From assembly GCA_009767595.1 (NCBI GenBank), contig VSDK01017324.1:161051-225050 (forward strand): 64,000 nt of DNA, in the 5' to 3' direction. Positions within the stretch are counted from its first letter, which is position 1. Every line of letters starts with the position of its first letter. Shown here piece after piece: positions 1 through 9,399 of this stretch. The DNA is from Symbiodinium kawagutii. Its lineage: Eukaryota; Sar; Dinophyceae; Suessiales; Symbiodiniaceae. The notes under the pieces were generated by a model, which saw nothing but the letters and a program-made list of their open reading frames with translations, was not told the origin of the DNA and ran no database searches. Both the position numbers and the translations under genes were made by a program.

Positions 1-98
1 AAGATATATGAAGATAGTTCCCTGCCAATTCAAGTGATGAAAGATCTCAATCAACCAATCGACCACCCTTAAAGAAGCTTCTGAAAGTCTTGTGCCAC

Positions 99-153
99 TA
101 AGCTTGGGACCAAGAAGTCCGTTGCCGGCCCATTTTCTGGGCATCACCGTCAC
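99..153 (-). CDS. Exon with PSMD9/Nas2-like PDZ-tail motif (partial gene, runs off left edge)
   Basis: After a CCAG|G acceptor at 153 the minus strand encodes VTVMPRKWAGNGLLGPKL. The pattern P-x-K/R-W-A-G-x-G-L-L-G is the strand and loop that closes the PDZ region of the proteasome assembly chaperone PSMD9 (Nas2) and related GRASP-type PDZ proteins. A GT donor follows at about 98, but the frame stays open towards the window edge. The exon at 720-908 probably precedes it. The family link rests on this short motif and no start codon is visible. Confidence 0.45.
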
Positions 154-299
154 CTGGCCACGGTGACAAAGCCTCCTGGATGATGCATTGATTGAAATCA
201 CAGCCTGGTCATCCCCTTTGAATTCGGCCCCTGAGTTTGACTCCAACATTGTTTAGGAGAACAACGAACTCCACGCAGAAACCTAGGAGTGGCACTGGT

Positions 300-475
300 G
301 AGACATGGTGAGGGAGAGAAGAATGGGGAGCGAGACACAGAAAAAAGAGGATAAAGACAGAGAAAGGGGAACAGAGAGAATAAGAAAGATAAAGACAATG
401 GGAAAGAGAGAGAGAGGAATAGAAGAGAAAGAGAAAACTGGTGTGCGAAGAAAATCAAAGACAAGGAATAAGTGA
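300..475. repeat. Polypurine tract
   Basis: About 170 bases are almost pure A/G on the plus strand, as irregular GAGA/GGAAAG-like runs. The long minus-strand reading frame across it is only Ser/Leu/Phe low complexity from the pyrimidine strand and is not taken as a gene. The rest of 154-719 shows nothing else. Confidence 0.8.
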
Positions 476-719
476 TCATCAAGCTACACGTATCTTTACA
501 TCATCAGCCCAAACTCGCGCTCTCGACTGAAAAACAAAATCAAATTGGTTCATAAGCTCACCAGACTGAGATGGACTGAGTGCAAAGTGATGTCTAAATG
601 GACACTCTCCCATCAGGATATCCATCAATTGAGGTACATCCAAATTGCCTCAATAGCAGGGAAACCACTCAAGCTACCCTTCCCTAGTGGTTTATGGGCC
701 GCTCATTGCAGTTCCCCAC

Positions 720-908
720 ATTTCTCCCAGGTCCATCCTCGGCGGTTCGCCTTCCCCAGGGGCGGTTCCCCCGTTGGTTTCAGTGCTGCTCGCGCCTCTC
801 GCGTCATGTTGGCTCTGGTGTTGTACACCGTGACCTTCGCTGTCCCATTCTCGGCGTCCTGGGAAGCGGCGAGCTGGTTCGAAGCGTGGCGAAAGAGCTG
901 CGGATTCT
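720..908 (-). CDS. Exon, probable PDZ-protein segment
   Basis: A GC-rich island has one minus frame with protein-like composition, about 62 codons. It enters after a CTCAG acceptor and leaves at an AAAT|GTGGGG donor. The stretch AENGTAKVTVYNTRA resembles the last beta strand before the W-A-G-x-G-L-L-G motif in PSMD9-like PDZ proteins, and such a motif lies in the next exon downstream (99-153). All six frames are nearly open here, so the frame choice rests on composition and on that neighbour. Confidence 0.4.
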
Positions 909-1171
909 CTGAGGCTGCGGAGGGTTACATGTGTCGACAATGGCAATCATGAGAAGCCAATTTGTGATCATAAACATACATGCATGCAGTATATGTACAT
1001 TTGTATATACATTTGTCATGTACAACTATGTGGATTGATTGGTGCAATGTTTCTGAACGCCAAAGAACTACCCTGTAGGCACAAGCATGGCAAAGCGGAG
1101 CTGGAATGGGAGTCATAGCTCTGGCTGACCTGTCAGCTTATTCATGGTGAGCAATTCAATCATGGTTATAT

Positions 1172-1272
1172 GGTGGTTTCTCAAAATGGGGGTACCCAAA
1201 AAATGCTGGGTTTATTACTATAAATGACTACTAATGGATGATTGGGAGGTACCCCTATTTTGAGAAACACCC
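1172..1272. mobile_element. Family A TIR element (about 101 bp)
   Basis: It starts TGGTGGTTTCTCAAAATGGG and ends with the inverted counterpart TTTTGAGAAACACCC. The interior is AT-rich and has no coding capacity. It is one of six family A copies (1172, 3919, 27040, 36933, 42468, 57782), which share termini while the interiors diverge. Confidence 0.8.
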
Positions 1273-1329
1273 ATATGGATTACATTATTACATACATTGC
1301 GATGAACTTTACAAACCACGAATGCTCAC

Positions 1330-1530
1330 AACATCTGGGAACCTTTGTTGGCTTCGCTTCCCCGGAAGTTTTCCCTGAGATCTTCAATCTCAATTCGCAC
1401 AAATCAGCCATCAGCCAGCAGCGCCAGCGGTCCTGAATGTGCTTTGCAAAAATCGACTGCTCACCAGGCCTCAGTCCATGGCGTGGCCCCATCGCCAAAC
1501 ACTGAGTCTCAGTGAGTTTCATCGTGACAA
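1330..1530 (-). CDS. Possible small exons, unrecognised
   Basis: Two GC-richer patches on the minus strand stay open and sit next to plausible splice sites: a CTCAG acceptor near 1500 with a GTGAGC donor near 1460, and a TTCAG acceptor near 1432 with a GTTCCC donor near 1342. The peptides are not recognised. From 1531 to 2668 I see only AT-rich sequence, with one further weak open patch at 1976-2150. Confidence 0.2.
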
Positions 1531-2668
1531 GAAAAGACCTACAAGGGGGAAAGGGCCCTGGGTAGCTTGCCCAAACTGGTTTATAACTAGGCTCACCACA
1601 TCTAACCACTAATTATTTTGGTAGATATAGATATGGTTGAGTGGCTTACTGACCAACTTACAACTACGGGGCCCCACCTTGTACCACGTGCTACCACATT
1701 ACTTGTTTACAGAACGACAAGAGGCCTTGCTGATCTTCCTGGCTGGTGTGTAAATTTGATATTGTTTCATTAATATATGAGATGGGTCAACTGATGTCAA
1801 CTTCCAAGCACCATATTACACTCAGTCAGTTACACTCTCCAAATCTCTTCAACATGCACTTGCACTGGGCTGTCTCTGCTCCAGGTTGACACCATTGATC
1901 GCAATGATGAAGTCGAAAAACACCTGCAACGCACTGCAACGCTGTGGGACAACTCTTCATCTCCATTCCCAAGCTCTAAAAGGATGCTTCCAACAACTGC
2001 AGCAAGGTTTCTTCAACCCACCACGCGCAGGTCAAGAACACCACCTTTCGGCATTGCTTGCCGTTCAAAGCAGAAGGATGCAAATCCTCTACATCTGCAG
2101 GCTCGCAAACCTTCTGGGAGCACCAACAAAAGTTTAGAAGACAAAGGTCTTCGTGCACGGTTGGCCAAAATGTCCCAGTCTCTCGCTACAGCTTAAGAGA
2201 AAACCGGATGAAGTCCCTTGCACTGGTCACCCCCATGGCTGTTTCATTATGAGTTTTAGCAGAATGGGGATAAGTATCCCCGCAAAAAAATGCGGGCAAG
2301 TATCATGGTTGCACTTGTCGTACACACATGTATCGAGTTCCCACAGTATCCGTTTCAATGCACGTTATTGATGTTTGAACGTATGGGAACAAGGTACAGT
2401 AGACCCTGCATGGGGGACGTCTACTTGGTACCCCTCCCTGTAATGTTTATTGTTCCCAACGTTTTATTGGTCTTTATTACAAGGCTTTTTGCACATTTGT
2501 GGCGCTGAGATTTGGATTTCAAATCTGGGCTAAAAATGGCTTACAAATCCGTCTGGAAAAATCAGTCATTAAACTCTTATTTGTTGAGAGAATTTGGGGT
2601 CAGTTTGGATAACCGTTGCAGGATTCGAGATTCAAAACTCCAAAGCAAATGTGACCCAGGTCCCAGTC

Positions 2669-5420
2669 TCAGGGCGGGCCCTTGCGCTTGCGATCACCAT
2701 CACTTGGTTCAGGACGAATTTCTGAAGGACGCCAGGTCTGCTTGAACCAAGGTTCCAAGGGACCATAGAGTCGCAGGCAAACAAACCAGGTCTTCCCTGG
2801 TGTGGTTTGAAGCCAATTGGCTTCCTTTCCTGCTGGTGCTTCTGGTGCAAACCATATAGTCATGGAGCCATCGCTGTTCGGCTTCATGTCAGGATGCCGC
2901 ACGGAGTTTTTCCCCGGGACGATCTGTGGGGTTTGCAACATGGATCTGTGCTGGGCATCGTAGAGCACCAGGGACCAAAAGTCCTTCGCTGGCACGTTCG
3001 GAGGCAACGTCAAGGAATAGCATCTGCCGCCATCCAAATATTCATGTTTCTCGTCTCGAAATGCCAAGACATATTGGGAACCAACACCCACCATCTTCAT
3101 AATCATGGCAGGAGTATTTCCCGTGGCCAAGTAGAAGAACCTGGTCCTTGCATCCATATTCCTGCCACCAACGCCTTTGTCCACCAACCACTGGTAGTCA
3201 CCACCCACCCAGGGGGTGGCCCATTCGCTGTCTTTACCTCGGGTGCCCCATTTGGCCGATGAATTCCGAGCAACACGGTAGTAAACCACAGCAATGGACA
3301 ATGGTCATTCCGCATGAGCTAGACCATGCTAGACCAGCTCGAAATTGTGCATCATCCGTTGCTGTGTTATAGATTACCAGCCGGTATTGATCAGTCCAAA
3401 TGGGTCAAACTTTGAGCACGACACAGCAATCTGATGTTCGACAACTGGTGTGCCCCAAAGTCCCAGTTGCTTTGAAAAATTGTCACCACAGCAAACGATG
3501 GTGAATCATCGAATGATGCATAAATGAATAATGTGAATAATCATCAATTTGAATCTTGGTTGACAACAGTCATTCTTAAAATCATAGAAAAGCTGGAGCA
3601 AACCCGAGGTGCCATAGAATAGCGCCGCTTCCTCTCGCGGTGCAAAACAAAGTGCTCGAGCAGTCGCATTCCCGAGTGCTACTCCCTCTTCCATCAGCGC
3701 CTTCATTCGCGCATCTGGCTGGAATGGCTGCCCTTTCCTTGCTGCTTTCCCAAGGATTGCTCCTTATCCCAACAATCTCAACTGGTTGGTGGTTGAACCA
3801 CTCCTATGAAAATATGGTCCGTCAATCAACCATTTGTTAACGAATACTAGTTACTAGGAAATAAAACATGTCAATCAAACCACCAACCTGTCCACTATCA
3901 GCGACCTACAAATGAAATGGGTGTTTCTCAAAATGGGTGACCCCAAAACGGTTGGTTTCTTACTGCTATATTGGATGATTAGGGGGTGCCCCTGGTTTGA
4001 GCAACCACCAAATGGGTATGTGCCAAAATCGTGGTACCCCCAAAACCAATGCTTCCCTAGTAAAATGATCGTTTTTTAGTGGGTTATTGGCTACACTATT
4101 TTGGCACATACCCAAATGATTACCCTCTGGTAAACTAACATGGCAATGGAAAATCCACCACTTGGTTAGGAAAACCCTGGGAAATCATCCATTTATGGTG
4201 AAATTTTCATTGCCATGTTAGTTTACCAGAGGGTATCCCTTCTCTGTCGTCCATTCCCAAACGCTTGTCGCCAGTCCTGATCCCGATGGCTGACAGATTT
4301 CCTCGCAGCTCTGGGTCGAGGAAGTCAATGTGCTCTCGCTGAATCACCGCATTGATCTCCAGGAAGAAACCGAAATCGTTGGAATGGATGGTGTTCATTT
4401 CCTTGCCTGCATGGTAACTGGTTTCAACTCCCTGGCTACTGGTTTCAACTCCCAAATGATTGTGCAAATGATTGTTCTTCTTGTTTTCTACATCATAATG
4501 ATCACAAAAAAACAGCATGGTGTTCATTTCCCTGCCTGATTTCTGTCTTCAGCCCTTCTGAAAAATTAGATACTAGTCAATCAACCAACCATTCCAAATG
4601 ATTGTGGAAAATAGAACCTCTTTGAAACCGCCAACTAGTTGCCTGACATGTTCAAGAACTCCATTTGGGGCGGCTTTGACATTGCAGACAGGGGGTAGAC
4701 TTTGAGGCCGCTCTGCGGCTTTGACATTGCAGACAGGGGGTAGACTTTGAGGTCGCTCTTCCACATTTGCGCGGCAGCGTCGGGCTTGCCATCTTGCAAG
4801 AAGCCTCTCAGAAGTGTCCAGTTTGTGTAGCTGGGACTGCGGGCCACATGATAGCCAGTTGGCACATCTCCATCATAGCCAGGCGGTAGGATGAGGTATT
4901 TCCCTCCAGCTCCCCTGTCTGGACCTGGCTTCCCCATGTCCGTGACATGGCGGAAATATGCGTCATTCACCAAGCCAGGGCCGGCACCAGGTGGCACTTC
5001 AACGACTGTAGGCCCATCCCTCTCCAGATTCAAGATGACACCCACGTAGACGGTGTCGGTGTTCCCTGTGAGCCACAAGGACTTGCTGTCCATCAAGTCT
5101 CCATACAAGCACGCCTTGTGACAAGCATCGCAGCCGATGGATTCAAAACCAGCTCTCATGGCCTCCATGGAAGCCATGGGAATCAAATCCAGAAAGGCAT
5201 GCATCGCCCGTGACCGATCTAAGTTGTCATAGACCTTTTTCACGGTGTCCTCATCTGGAAGACCATCTTGAAACTTCAGCTTCCCCAGGCTTGTGTCATA
5301 TTCGCCACGGGTAGTGATACCCTCGGGAACTTTGGCAAATGACATCTTTGTGCCACAAAAGATATTTGGTGCCCTCAAGGTTAAGCTGGTGGCAGAAAAC
5401 CTGCGGATTTCAAGAGACAT
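2669..5420 (-). CDS. DUF1254-DUF1214 protein of bacterial type, four exons
   Basis: The exons are 5420-4643, 4406-4277, 3737-3613 and 3231-2669, which join in phase to about 531 codons. Exon 1 carries the DUF1254 core, with LPDEDTVKKVYDNLDRSRA early and GNTDTVYVGVILNLERDGP in the middle. Exon 2 encodes the MNTIHSNDFGFF region and DPELRGNLSAIGI. Exon 3 gives QPFQPDARMKALMEEGVA and GNATARAL. Exon 4 is the DUF1214 domain, with ATGNTPAMIMKMVGVGSQY and GKTWFVCLRLYGPLEPWF near the C-terminus. The pair of domains and the length match the bacterial family, whose biochemical function is not established. Donors are GC, GA and GC, and all acceptors are AG. The start is uncertain: ATG 5420 gives an Arg/Ser/Thr-rich leader that could be a targeting peptide, and ATG 5345 gives a start close to bacterial homologues. 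Confidence 0.88.
3784..3888. mobile_element. Family B TIR element
   Basis: It opens GGTTGGTGGTTGAACCAC and closes TCAATCAAACCACCAACC. It shares with other family B copies the inner block TAGGAAATAAAACATGTCAA. It lies in intron 2 of the DUF1254 gene. Confidence 0.85.
3919..4010. mobile_element. Family A TIR element
   Basis: The ends are GGGTGTTTCTCAAAATGGG and the diverged counterpart TTTGAGCAACCACC. It lies between a family B copy and a third element inside the same intron. Confidence 0.75.
4014..4112. mobile_element. Single-copy TIR element, GGGTATGTGCC termini
   Basis: Sixteen-base perfect termini GGGTATGTGCCAAAAT / ATTTTGGCACATACCC enclose about 66 bases. No second copy was seen in the window. 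Confidence 0.75.
4121..4237. mobile_element. Family E TIR element
   Basis: Long near-perfect termini, TACCCTCTGGTAAACTAACA onward and the inverse, enclose an interior related to the element at 60957-61047 (shared TGGCAATGGAAAAT and AAACCCT..GAAA blocks). Its right end lies in the 3' part of the open reading frame that follows DUF1254 exon 2, so that reading frame runs into the element. Confidence 0.75.
4671..4760. repeat. In-frame 45-bp tandem duplication in DUF1254 exon 1
   Basis: Two almost identical 45-base units start at 4671 and 4716. On the minus strand they encode LKVYPLSAMSKPQSG followed by the conserved LKVYPLSAMSKPPQ. The family normally has one copy, so this inserts 15 residues without breaking the frame. 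Confidence 0.85.
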
Positions 5421-5719
5421 TTTGCACGACCTAAACCTATGATGAAGTTTCAAATGAAGCAAGTAAGAGAACTGCGGCTGCATGCGAAATACCTCCAAGC
5501 TCCAAAAAAGGTGTCTTTGAGATCACTTAACATCGCGCCGTGTTTTGACTCAGCATGTACAGCTGAGCTACCTGTCAAATCATTCCAGAATCAAAAACGT
5601 TGAAACTTGACTAGCTCAATAACTCAAAGGCGTTAATCGATCATCCGAGTCTTGCTATACTTGCTAGTCTACCTCGTCTGATCGTTGTGATTTCTTCCAT
5701 CCGTGCCATGCTCCATGAT

Positions 5720-5777
5720 GTTGGCTGAGCATCACCACCACCACCATCACCACCATCACCATCATCATCATCGATCA
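5720..5777. repeat. CAC/CAT microsatellite
   Basis: Trinucleotide run of CAC then CAT units upstream of the DUF1254 gene. The rest of 5421-5812 shows no coding signal. Confidence 0.85.
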
Positions 5778-5812
5778 TCCATCATTCATCGTCTGATATG
5801 AACCTGTCAGAC

Positions 5813-5856
5813 CTGGCCTCCAAGCCCGCTTCCGCAGCTGGGCTTCCAGGACTCAC
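5813..5856 (-). CDS. Short PDZ-domain exon
   Basis: Between a CACCAG|G acceptor and a GCCAG|GTCTGA donor the minus strand reads VSPGSPAAEAGLEA. This is the classic V-x-P-G-S-P-A-x-x-A-G-L segment of PDZ domains, including PSMD9. Its other exons were not identified. They could be the exons at 720-908 and 99-153, in which case the DUF1254 gene would sit inside an intron. It could equally belong to a separate gene. Confidence 0.5.
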
Positions 5857-5859
5857 CTG

Positions 5860-5925
5860 GTGAGCAACGCGGACGCGTTGCCAACACGCGTTGCCAACAC
5901 GCGCAACGCTCACCATGGTGCAAGG
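5860..5925. repeat. Inverted-repeat cluster around GCGTTGCCAACACGCG
   Basis: GGTGAGCAACGCG and its inverse CGCGCAACGCTCACC flank repeated GTTGCCAACACGC units, giving a strong potential hairpin directly 5' (minus sense) of the PDZ exon. Confidence 0.7.
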
Positions 5926-6115
5926 AGAATCACCAAGAGAGTAGGGGATGATGATGAAAGTTAATGTATATAATGGCTTAATAATAGGGGGATGATGGAT
6001 TTGACTTGTGGCTAAGAGTGGGGTGATAATGAAAATATCATGGCTTAATAATTGGGGATAATGGTATATGGTTGGTAGTAGGGGGTATTTACCAACAAAG
6101 TCATGGGTAAACAAC

Positions 6116-6984
6116 TTACTTTGCTCTGCTCGCTGTAATCCGTGGTTCGTAGCCAAACACATTGGTGCTATAGCCGCGCAAATCTTGGCGCCAGACCAAA
6201 CACTTTTGGGGCACCACGCCACACAAATTGCGCCTATCCATAGGGATTACCAACGTTTCAATCATTGGGATACATCGCCACAAAACAGTAGGGTAACCAA
6301 CTGCACTGGGAAAATAGCCAACAGTTCTGTTCTGGACATCACCATCCCACGTTGGGCATTGCACCATGGCTGGTGAATCACTTCTGTATGCGCTGTGAAC
6401 GGCTGGATCTGCTTGTGGGTATATTCCTGTATCCTTGTTGGTGATTGCGGGTGACGAATGGTGATTCATACGATCAATTGGATACCGAGGCATAAGATCC
6501 CTGATGATTACGATTCTTGCAACAACAATACAAACATATTGGTCATCGTTGGTGCCTTTGTTGGTGGTTGCTTGATCTTGTTGCTTATGATAATATATGG
6601 CGACCCCATTACGAACCATGTTATCCGTCATTGGTTGGTTATTAACCACAATTCACCTTTGTATCAACCTTCATCAGCCATCAGTAGTTGCTTATCATTG
6701 CACCTAGAGTGGCCCAGAGTGGCCATATACCCTCCGGCAGGGGTCATCAAAGCTATTGGCCAGAATTGCTTTCCCGTGGTGATATCACTGGCCAAAGTAG
6801 ATCCAGCTGATCTTCTCATGAAACAACTGGTGACCAGTCCTGTGGTAGAGAACCAGCTGGTGACAGTCAATGATCCAGCTGTCCATAAAAACCAACCCCC
6901 AAATCTTCGATCAATCGCCTCCAACAAGCTAACAAAGAAGCTAACATAGACATTGGGCATTGGAAATGATAGAAAATCCATCAA
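6116..6984. other. Region with overlapping open frames on both strands, unassigned
   Basis: A 163-codon plus frame (6458-6949) has a hydrophobic stretch ILVIVGAFVGGCLILLLMII. Minus frames 6116-6649 and 6664-6984 are also open. None has a recognisable domain or convincing splice support, so I do not call a gene. From 5926 to 6115 and from 6985 to 7893 there is AT-rich sequence with short tandem repeats. Confidence 0.25.
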
Positions 6985-7149
6985 TTTACAGTGATTCGTC
7001 TTGCCAGTGAAGCCACGGGTTACCGGTTTTCCACGTTTTACGTCAGTTTATGCTAGGCCAACTGGTGACCCCAAACGATGGGCCGAAGCTGGATCCTATC
7101 CTCGCGGACCCGAACGATGCGACCCGTTTGAAGTTTGACGATGCCCAAT

Positions 7150-7350
7150 TCGAAACCAGGGTTAATGAGGTTATCACTAACCATTAATGATTAACCCTGG
7201 CTCATCATAGTTAATGAATGGTTGTCATTAATGGTTATAGATCGTGAATGGTTTTGATTGAACAGGGTTATCATTAATCAGGGTCATCAGTAATGAGGTT
7301 AATCAACTAGGGTTATCATTAAGCAGGGTCATCAGTAATGAGGTTAATCA
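7150..7350. repeat. Degenerate TTAATCA / GGGTTATCATTAA repeats
   Basis: Imperfect units of about 50 bases contain GGGTCATCAGTAATGAGGTT, which occurs twice (about 7280 and 7328). This is typical low-complexity sequence of this window. Confidence 0.7.
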
Positions 7351-7893
7351 TGGGTTATCAGAAAACCAGGGTGCATAGGCAACTAGGGATGCTTCATGAT
7401 GCTTAATGATACCTGATAATGGTCAATCATCGATAATAAGCAACCACCACTGTCATGGGTAGTAGTGAATAATGGTTCGATTCATGATGGCCAAACATGG
7501 AAAATATTGATGAATCATCCTGATCCATAGCAGTGACAAGGTCAATAATTATAATGGTTTATTGTACACGTGGCACCTCGCTCTAGGTTCAGGAGGCATG
7601 TTCATACACAATCGAAGCGAGAGAAAAGGGTCTCTGAAAGAGAAGCACCCCAGAGCTTTGAAACATGAATATATTTTGTCTATGTGCTATCAGAATGCCA
7701 TGCGCAATATGTGGGAGGTGCTGAACCTATCGTTTTTTGTCAACCATCATCAGGCATCATCATCAATACCTACAACAAACAACATGTCGGATACTTTGGG
7801 TATTCCCTTGATATTGCAAAACGTAAGGATAGGATAGGTTCTTATTTTCCTAAGGATATGTTCAGCATTGTTAAGCCAATAACATCTCTTTCT

Positions 7894-7990
7894 GGCTGGT
7901 GGTTTCAAACACCTATGAACAATATTAGTCAACCAACCATGTGTTAATAGTCACGAGGGAAAATAAAACATGTCAATCAAACCACCAACC
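7894..7990. mobile_element. Family B TIR element
   Basis: Opens GGCTGGTGGTTTCAAACACC and closes TCAATCAAACCACCAACC, with the family's AAATAAAACATG block before the right terminus. Confidence 0.8.
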
Positions 7991-8149
7991 AGCAGTTGTT
8001 TAACCATCATTGTTGGTGATTTTTCCCTATCATTAACCATCACTAATGGCTATAAATCCCTATAGAAACCTATTAGCCACTATATTAACCATTATCAACC
8101 CCAATTAACCACCACTAACCATAGAAAAAATGTCATCATTAACCACCAC

Positions 8150-8289
8150 TATCCCAGCTTTCCATTGCTGCGGATCTCCGCGAGCGGAACCCACTGAACC
8201 CGGGGCCGGGGCCCGGTTCTGTTGGCCATGCCTTGAAGACGCGCACGCCACCGATCTCCGTGGAGGCCGTGCCGCCCATGGCCGCCGAC
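8150..8289 (-). CDS. Exon, unrecognised protein
   Basis: A GC-rich island on the minus strand opens after CCCAG|G and runs to a GATA|GTGGTG donor. It encodes MGGTASTEIGGVRVFKAWPT followed by a Gly/Pro/Arg-rich stretch. The ATG could be an initiator or internal. No domain is recognised. Confidence 0.4.
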
Positions 8290-8349
8290 CTGGGACTGGG
8301 GAGGGCTGGCAGTGGCAGTGATAGAACAGTTGCATAAGCGATGGTTTCA

Positions 8350-8415
8350 CATAGTTTAACGCTGTTTAACAGCTCTTTAACAGCTGTTTAACAGCTGTTT
8401 AACAGTTCTGTTTAA
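8350..8415. repeat. TTTAACAGCTG tandem repeat
   Basis: Four to five head-to-tail copies of an 11-16 base unit, TTTAACAGCTG(T), partly palindromic. Confidence 0.8.
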
Positions 8416-8919
8416 CATCATGTTGAACATGTTGATCAACAGTTTAACAGCTTGCAAAATTGCAAAGAACTAACAGTTGCATAAGCGATGATGTTTCATA
8501 GTGAACAGTTAATAGTAAAGAAGTATGAGTGGTTGACTATGCGTAATGATGATCCGTGATGGTTGATAACGGTTGTTGCCTCTGGTAGATGAACCTGGCA
8601 CATAGCGGGCATCAAAAGGATGACCCTCTCAAGGTGAGTGTCTCAACTTCAGGATGACCAACACGAGTGCTACTGTTGCTTCAGAGCAACTGTTGCAGGA
8701 ACTTGTTCACTTACGTCAAAGAAGCAAGCATCCATCGTAGAAACTAAAAAATCCGAATTGATAAACCCATCAAGCAAACAACCAACCAACAAGCGGCTTG
8801 CCGATCAACTGATGGATAGAGCAACTGATGTTTTTCACAAGATTGGTTTATACATCAAGTGATGGGTTGTTTTTCACTAGGAATCCTAGGAATTGAACAA
8901 ATCACTATTAGTTACCCAC

Positions 8920-9094
8920 ATTTATGGTGGGTGGTTCATCATCAGATTTTTTGGGAAAGAATCCTAGGAATCGCTTCATCACGCGGTCGATTGCCGATCC
9001 GCGCCTGGTAGTCGGTCTGAGGCCCCGGGGCGGCTCCCCCCCGTTTGGGCCACACAGCTGCGTGGCTGACTCAGTCACTGCGACGGCAACGGTT
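8920..9094 (-). CDS. Exon, unrecognised basic protein segment
   Basis: The minus frame enters after a TGACAG acceptor and leaves at AAAT|GTGGGTAAC. Protein-like, with RRGSAIDRVMKRFLGFFPKK near its 3' end, i.e. a basic amphipathic stretch. It may belong with the exon at 8150-8289. No family is recognised. Confidence 0.45.
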
Positions 9095-9312
9095 CTGTCA
9101 CTGTGAAATCATTAGGGGATGCAACTGATGCAACCATTGATACTATGTGATACTATCATAAAGTTAAGCTATCAACAAACAATTATATGGAACTATTTCA
9201 AATTCTAATGATATCTTAACTAGATGCTTGTTTGGGACAATCCATCATTAGTCGCTTGTCGTCCCAATCGCTGCTGCTCGGTGTGCCTTGGTCAGCACGT
9301 TGTCAAGCTATC

Positions 9313-9380
9313 ATGGTAGTCGTGGTGGTGGTGGTGGTGGTGGTGGTGGTGGTGGTGGTGGTGGTGGTGGTGGTGGTGGT
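9313..9380. repeat. (GGT)n microsatellite
   Basis: About 22 GGT units. The open frames across it are homopolymeric Val, Gly or Thr and are artefacts. Confidence 0.95.
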
Positions 9381-9399
9381 ATTCTCACATATGGCAATT

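Larger units (their letters stand above)
3738..4276 (-). other. Intron 2 of the DUF1254 gene, built of four stacked TIR elements
   Basis: The 539-base GA-AG intron is mostly occupied by four consecutive inverted-repeat elements: family B at 3784-3888, family A at 3919-4010, an element with GGGTATGTGCCAAAAT termini at 4014-4112, and family E at 4121-4237. The boundaries follow from phase and from protein conservation across the joint (IGIR|KGQPFQPD). Confidence 0.75.

Noticed and set aside
198..482. Ser/Leu/Phe-rich minus ORF resembling a membrane protein
   Set aside because: Explained by the polypurine tract at 300-475. No splice or domain support.
6458..6949. 163-codon plus ORF with a hydrophobic stretch, possible single-pass membrane protein
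   Set aside because: Opposite-strand frames are equally open, there is no family match, and the base composition is intron-like. Kept only as unassigned sequence.
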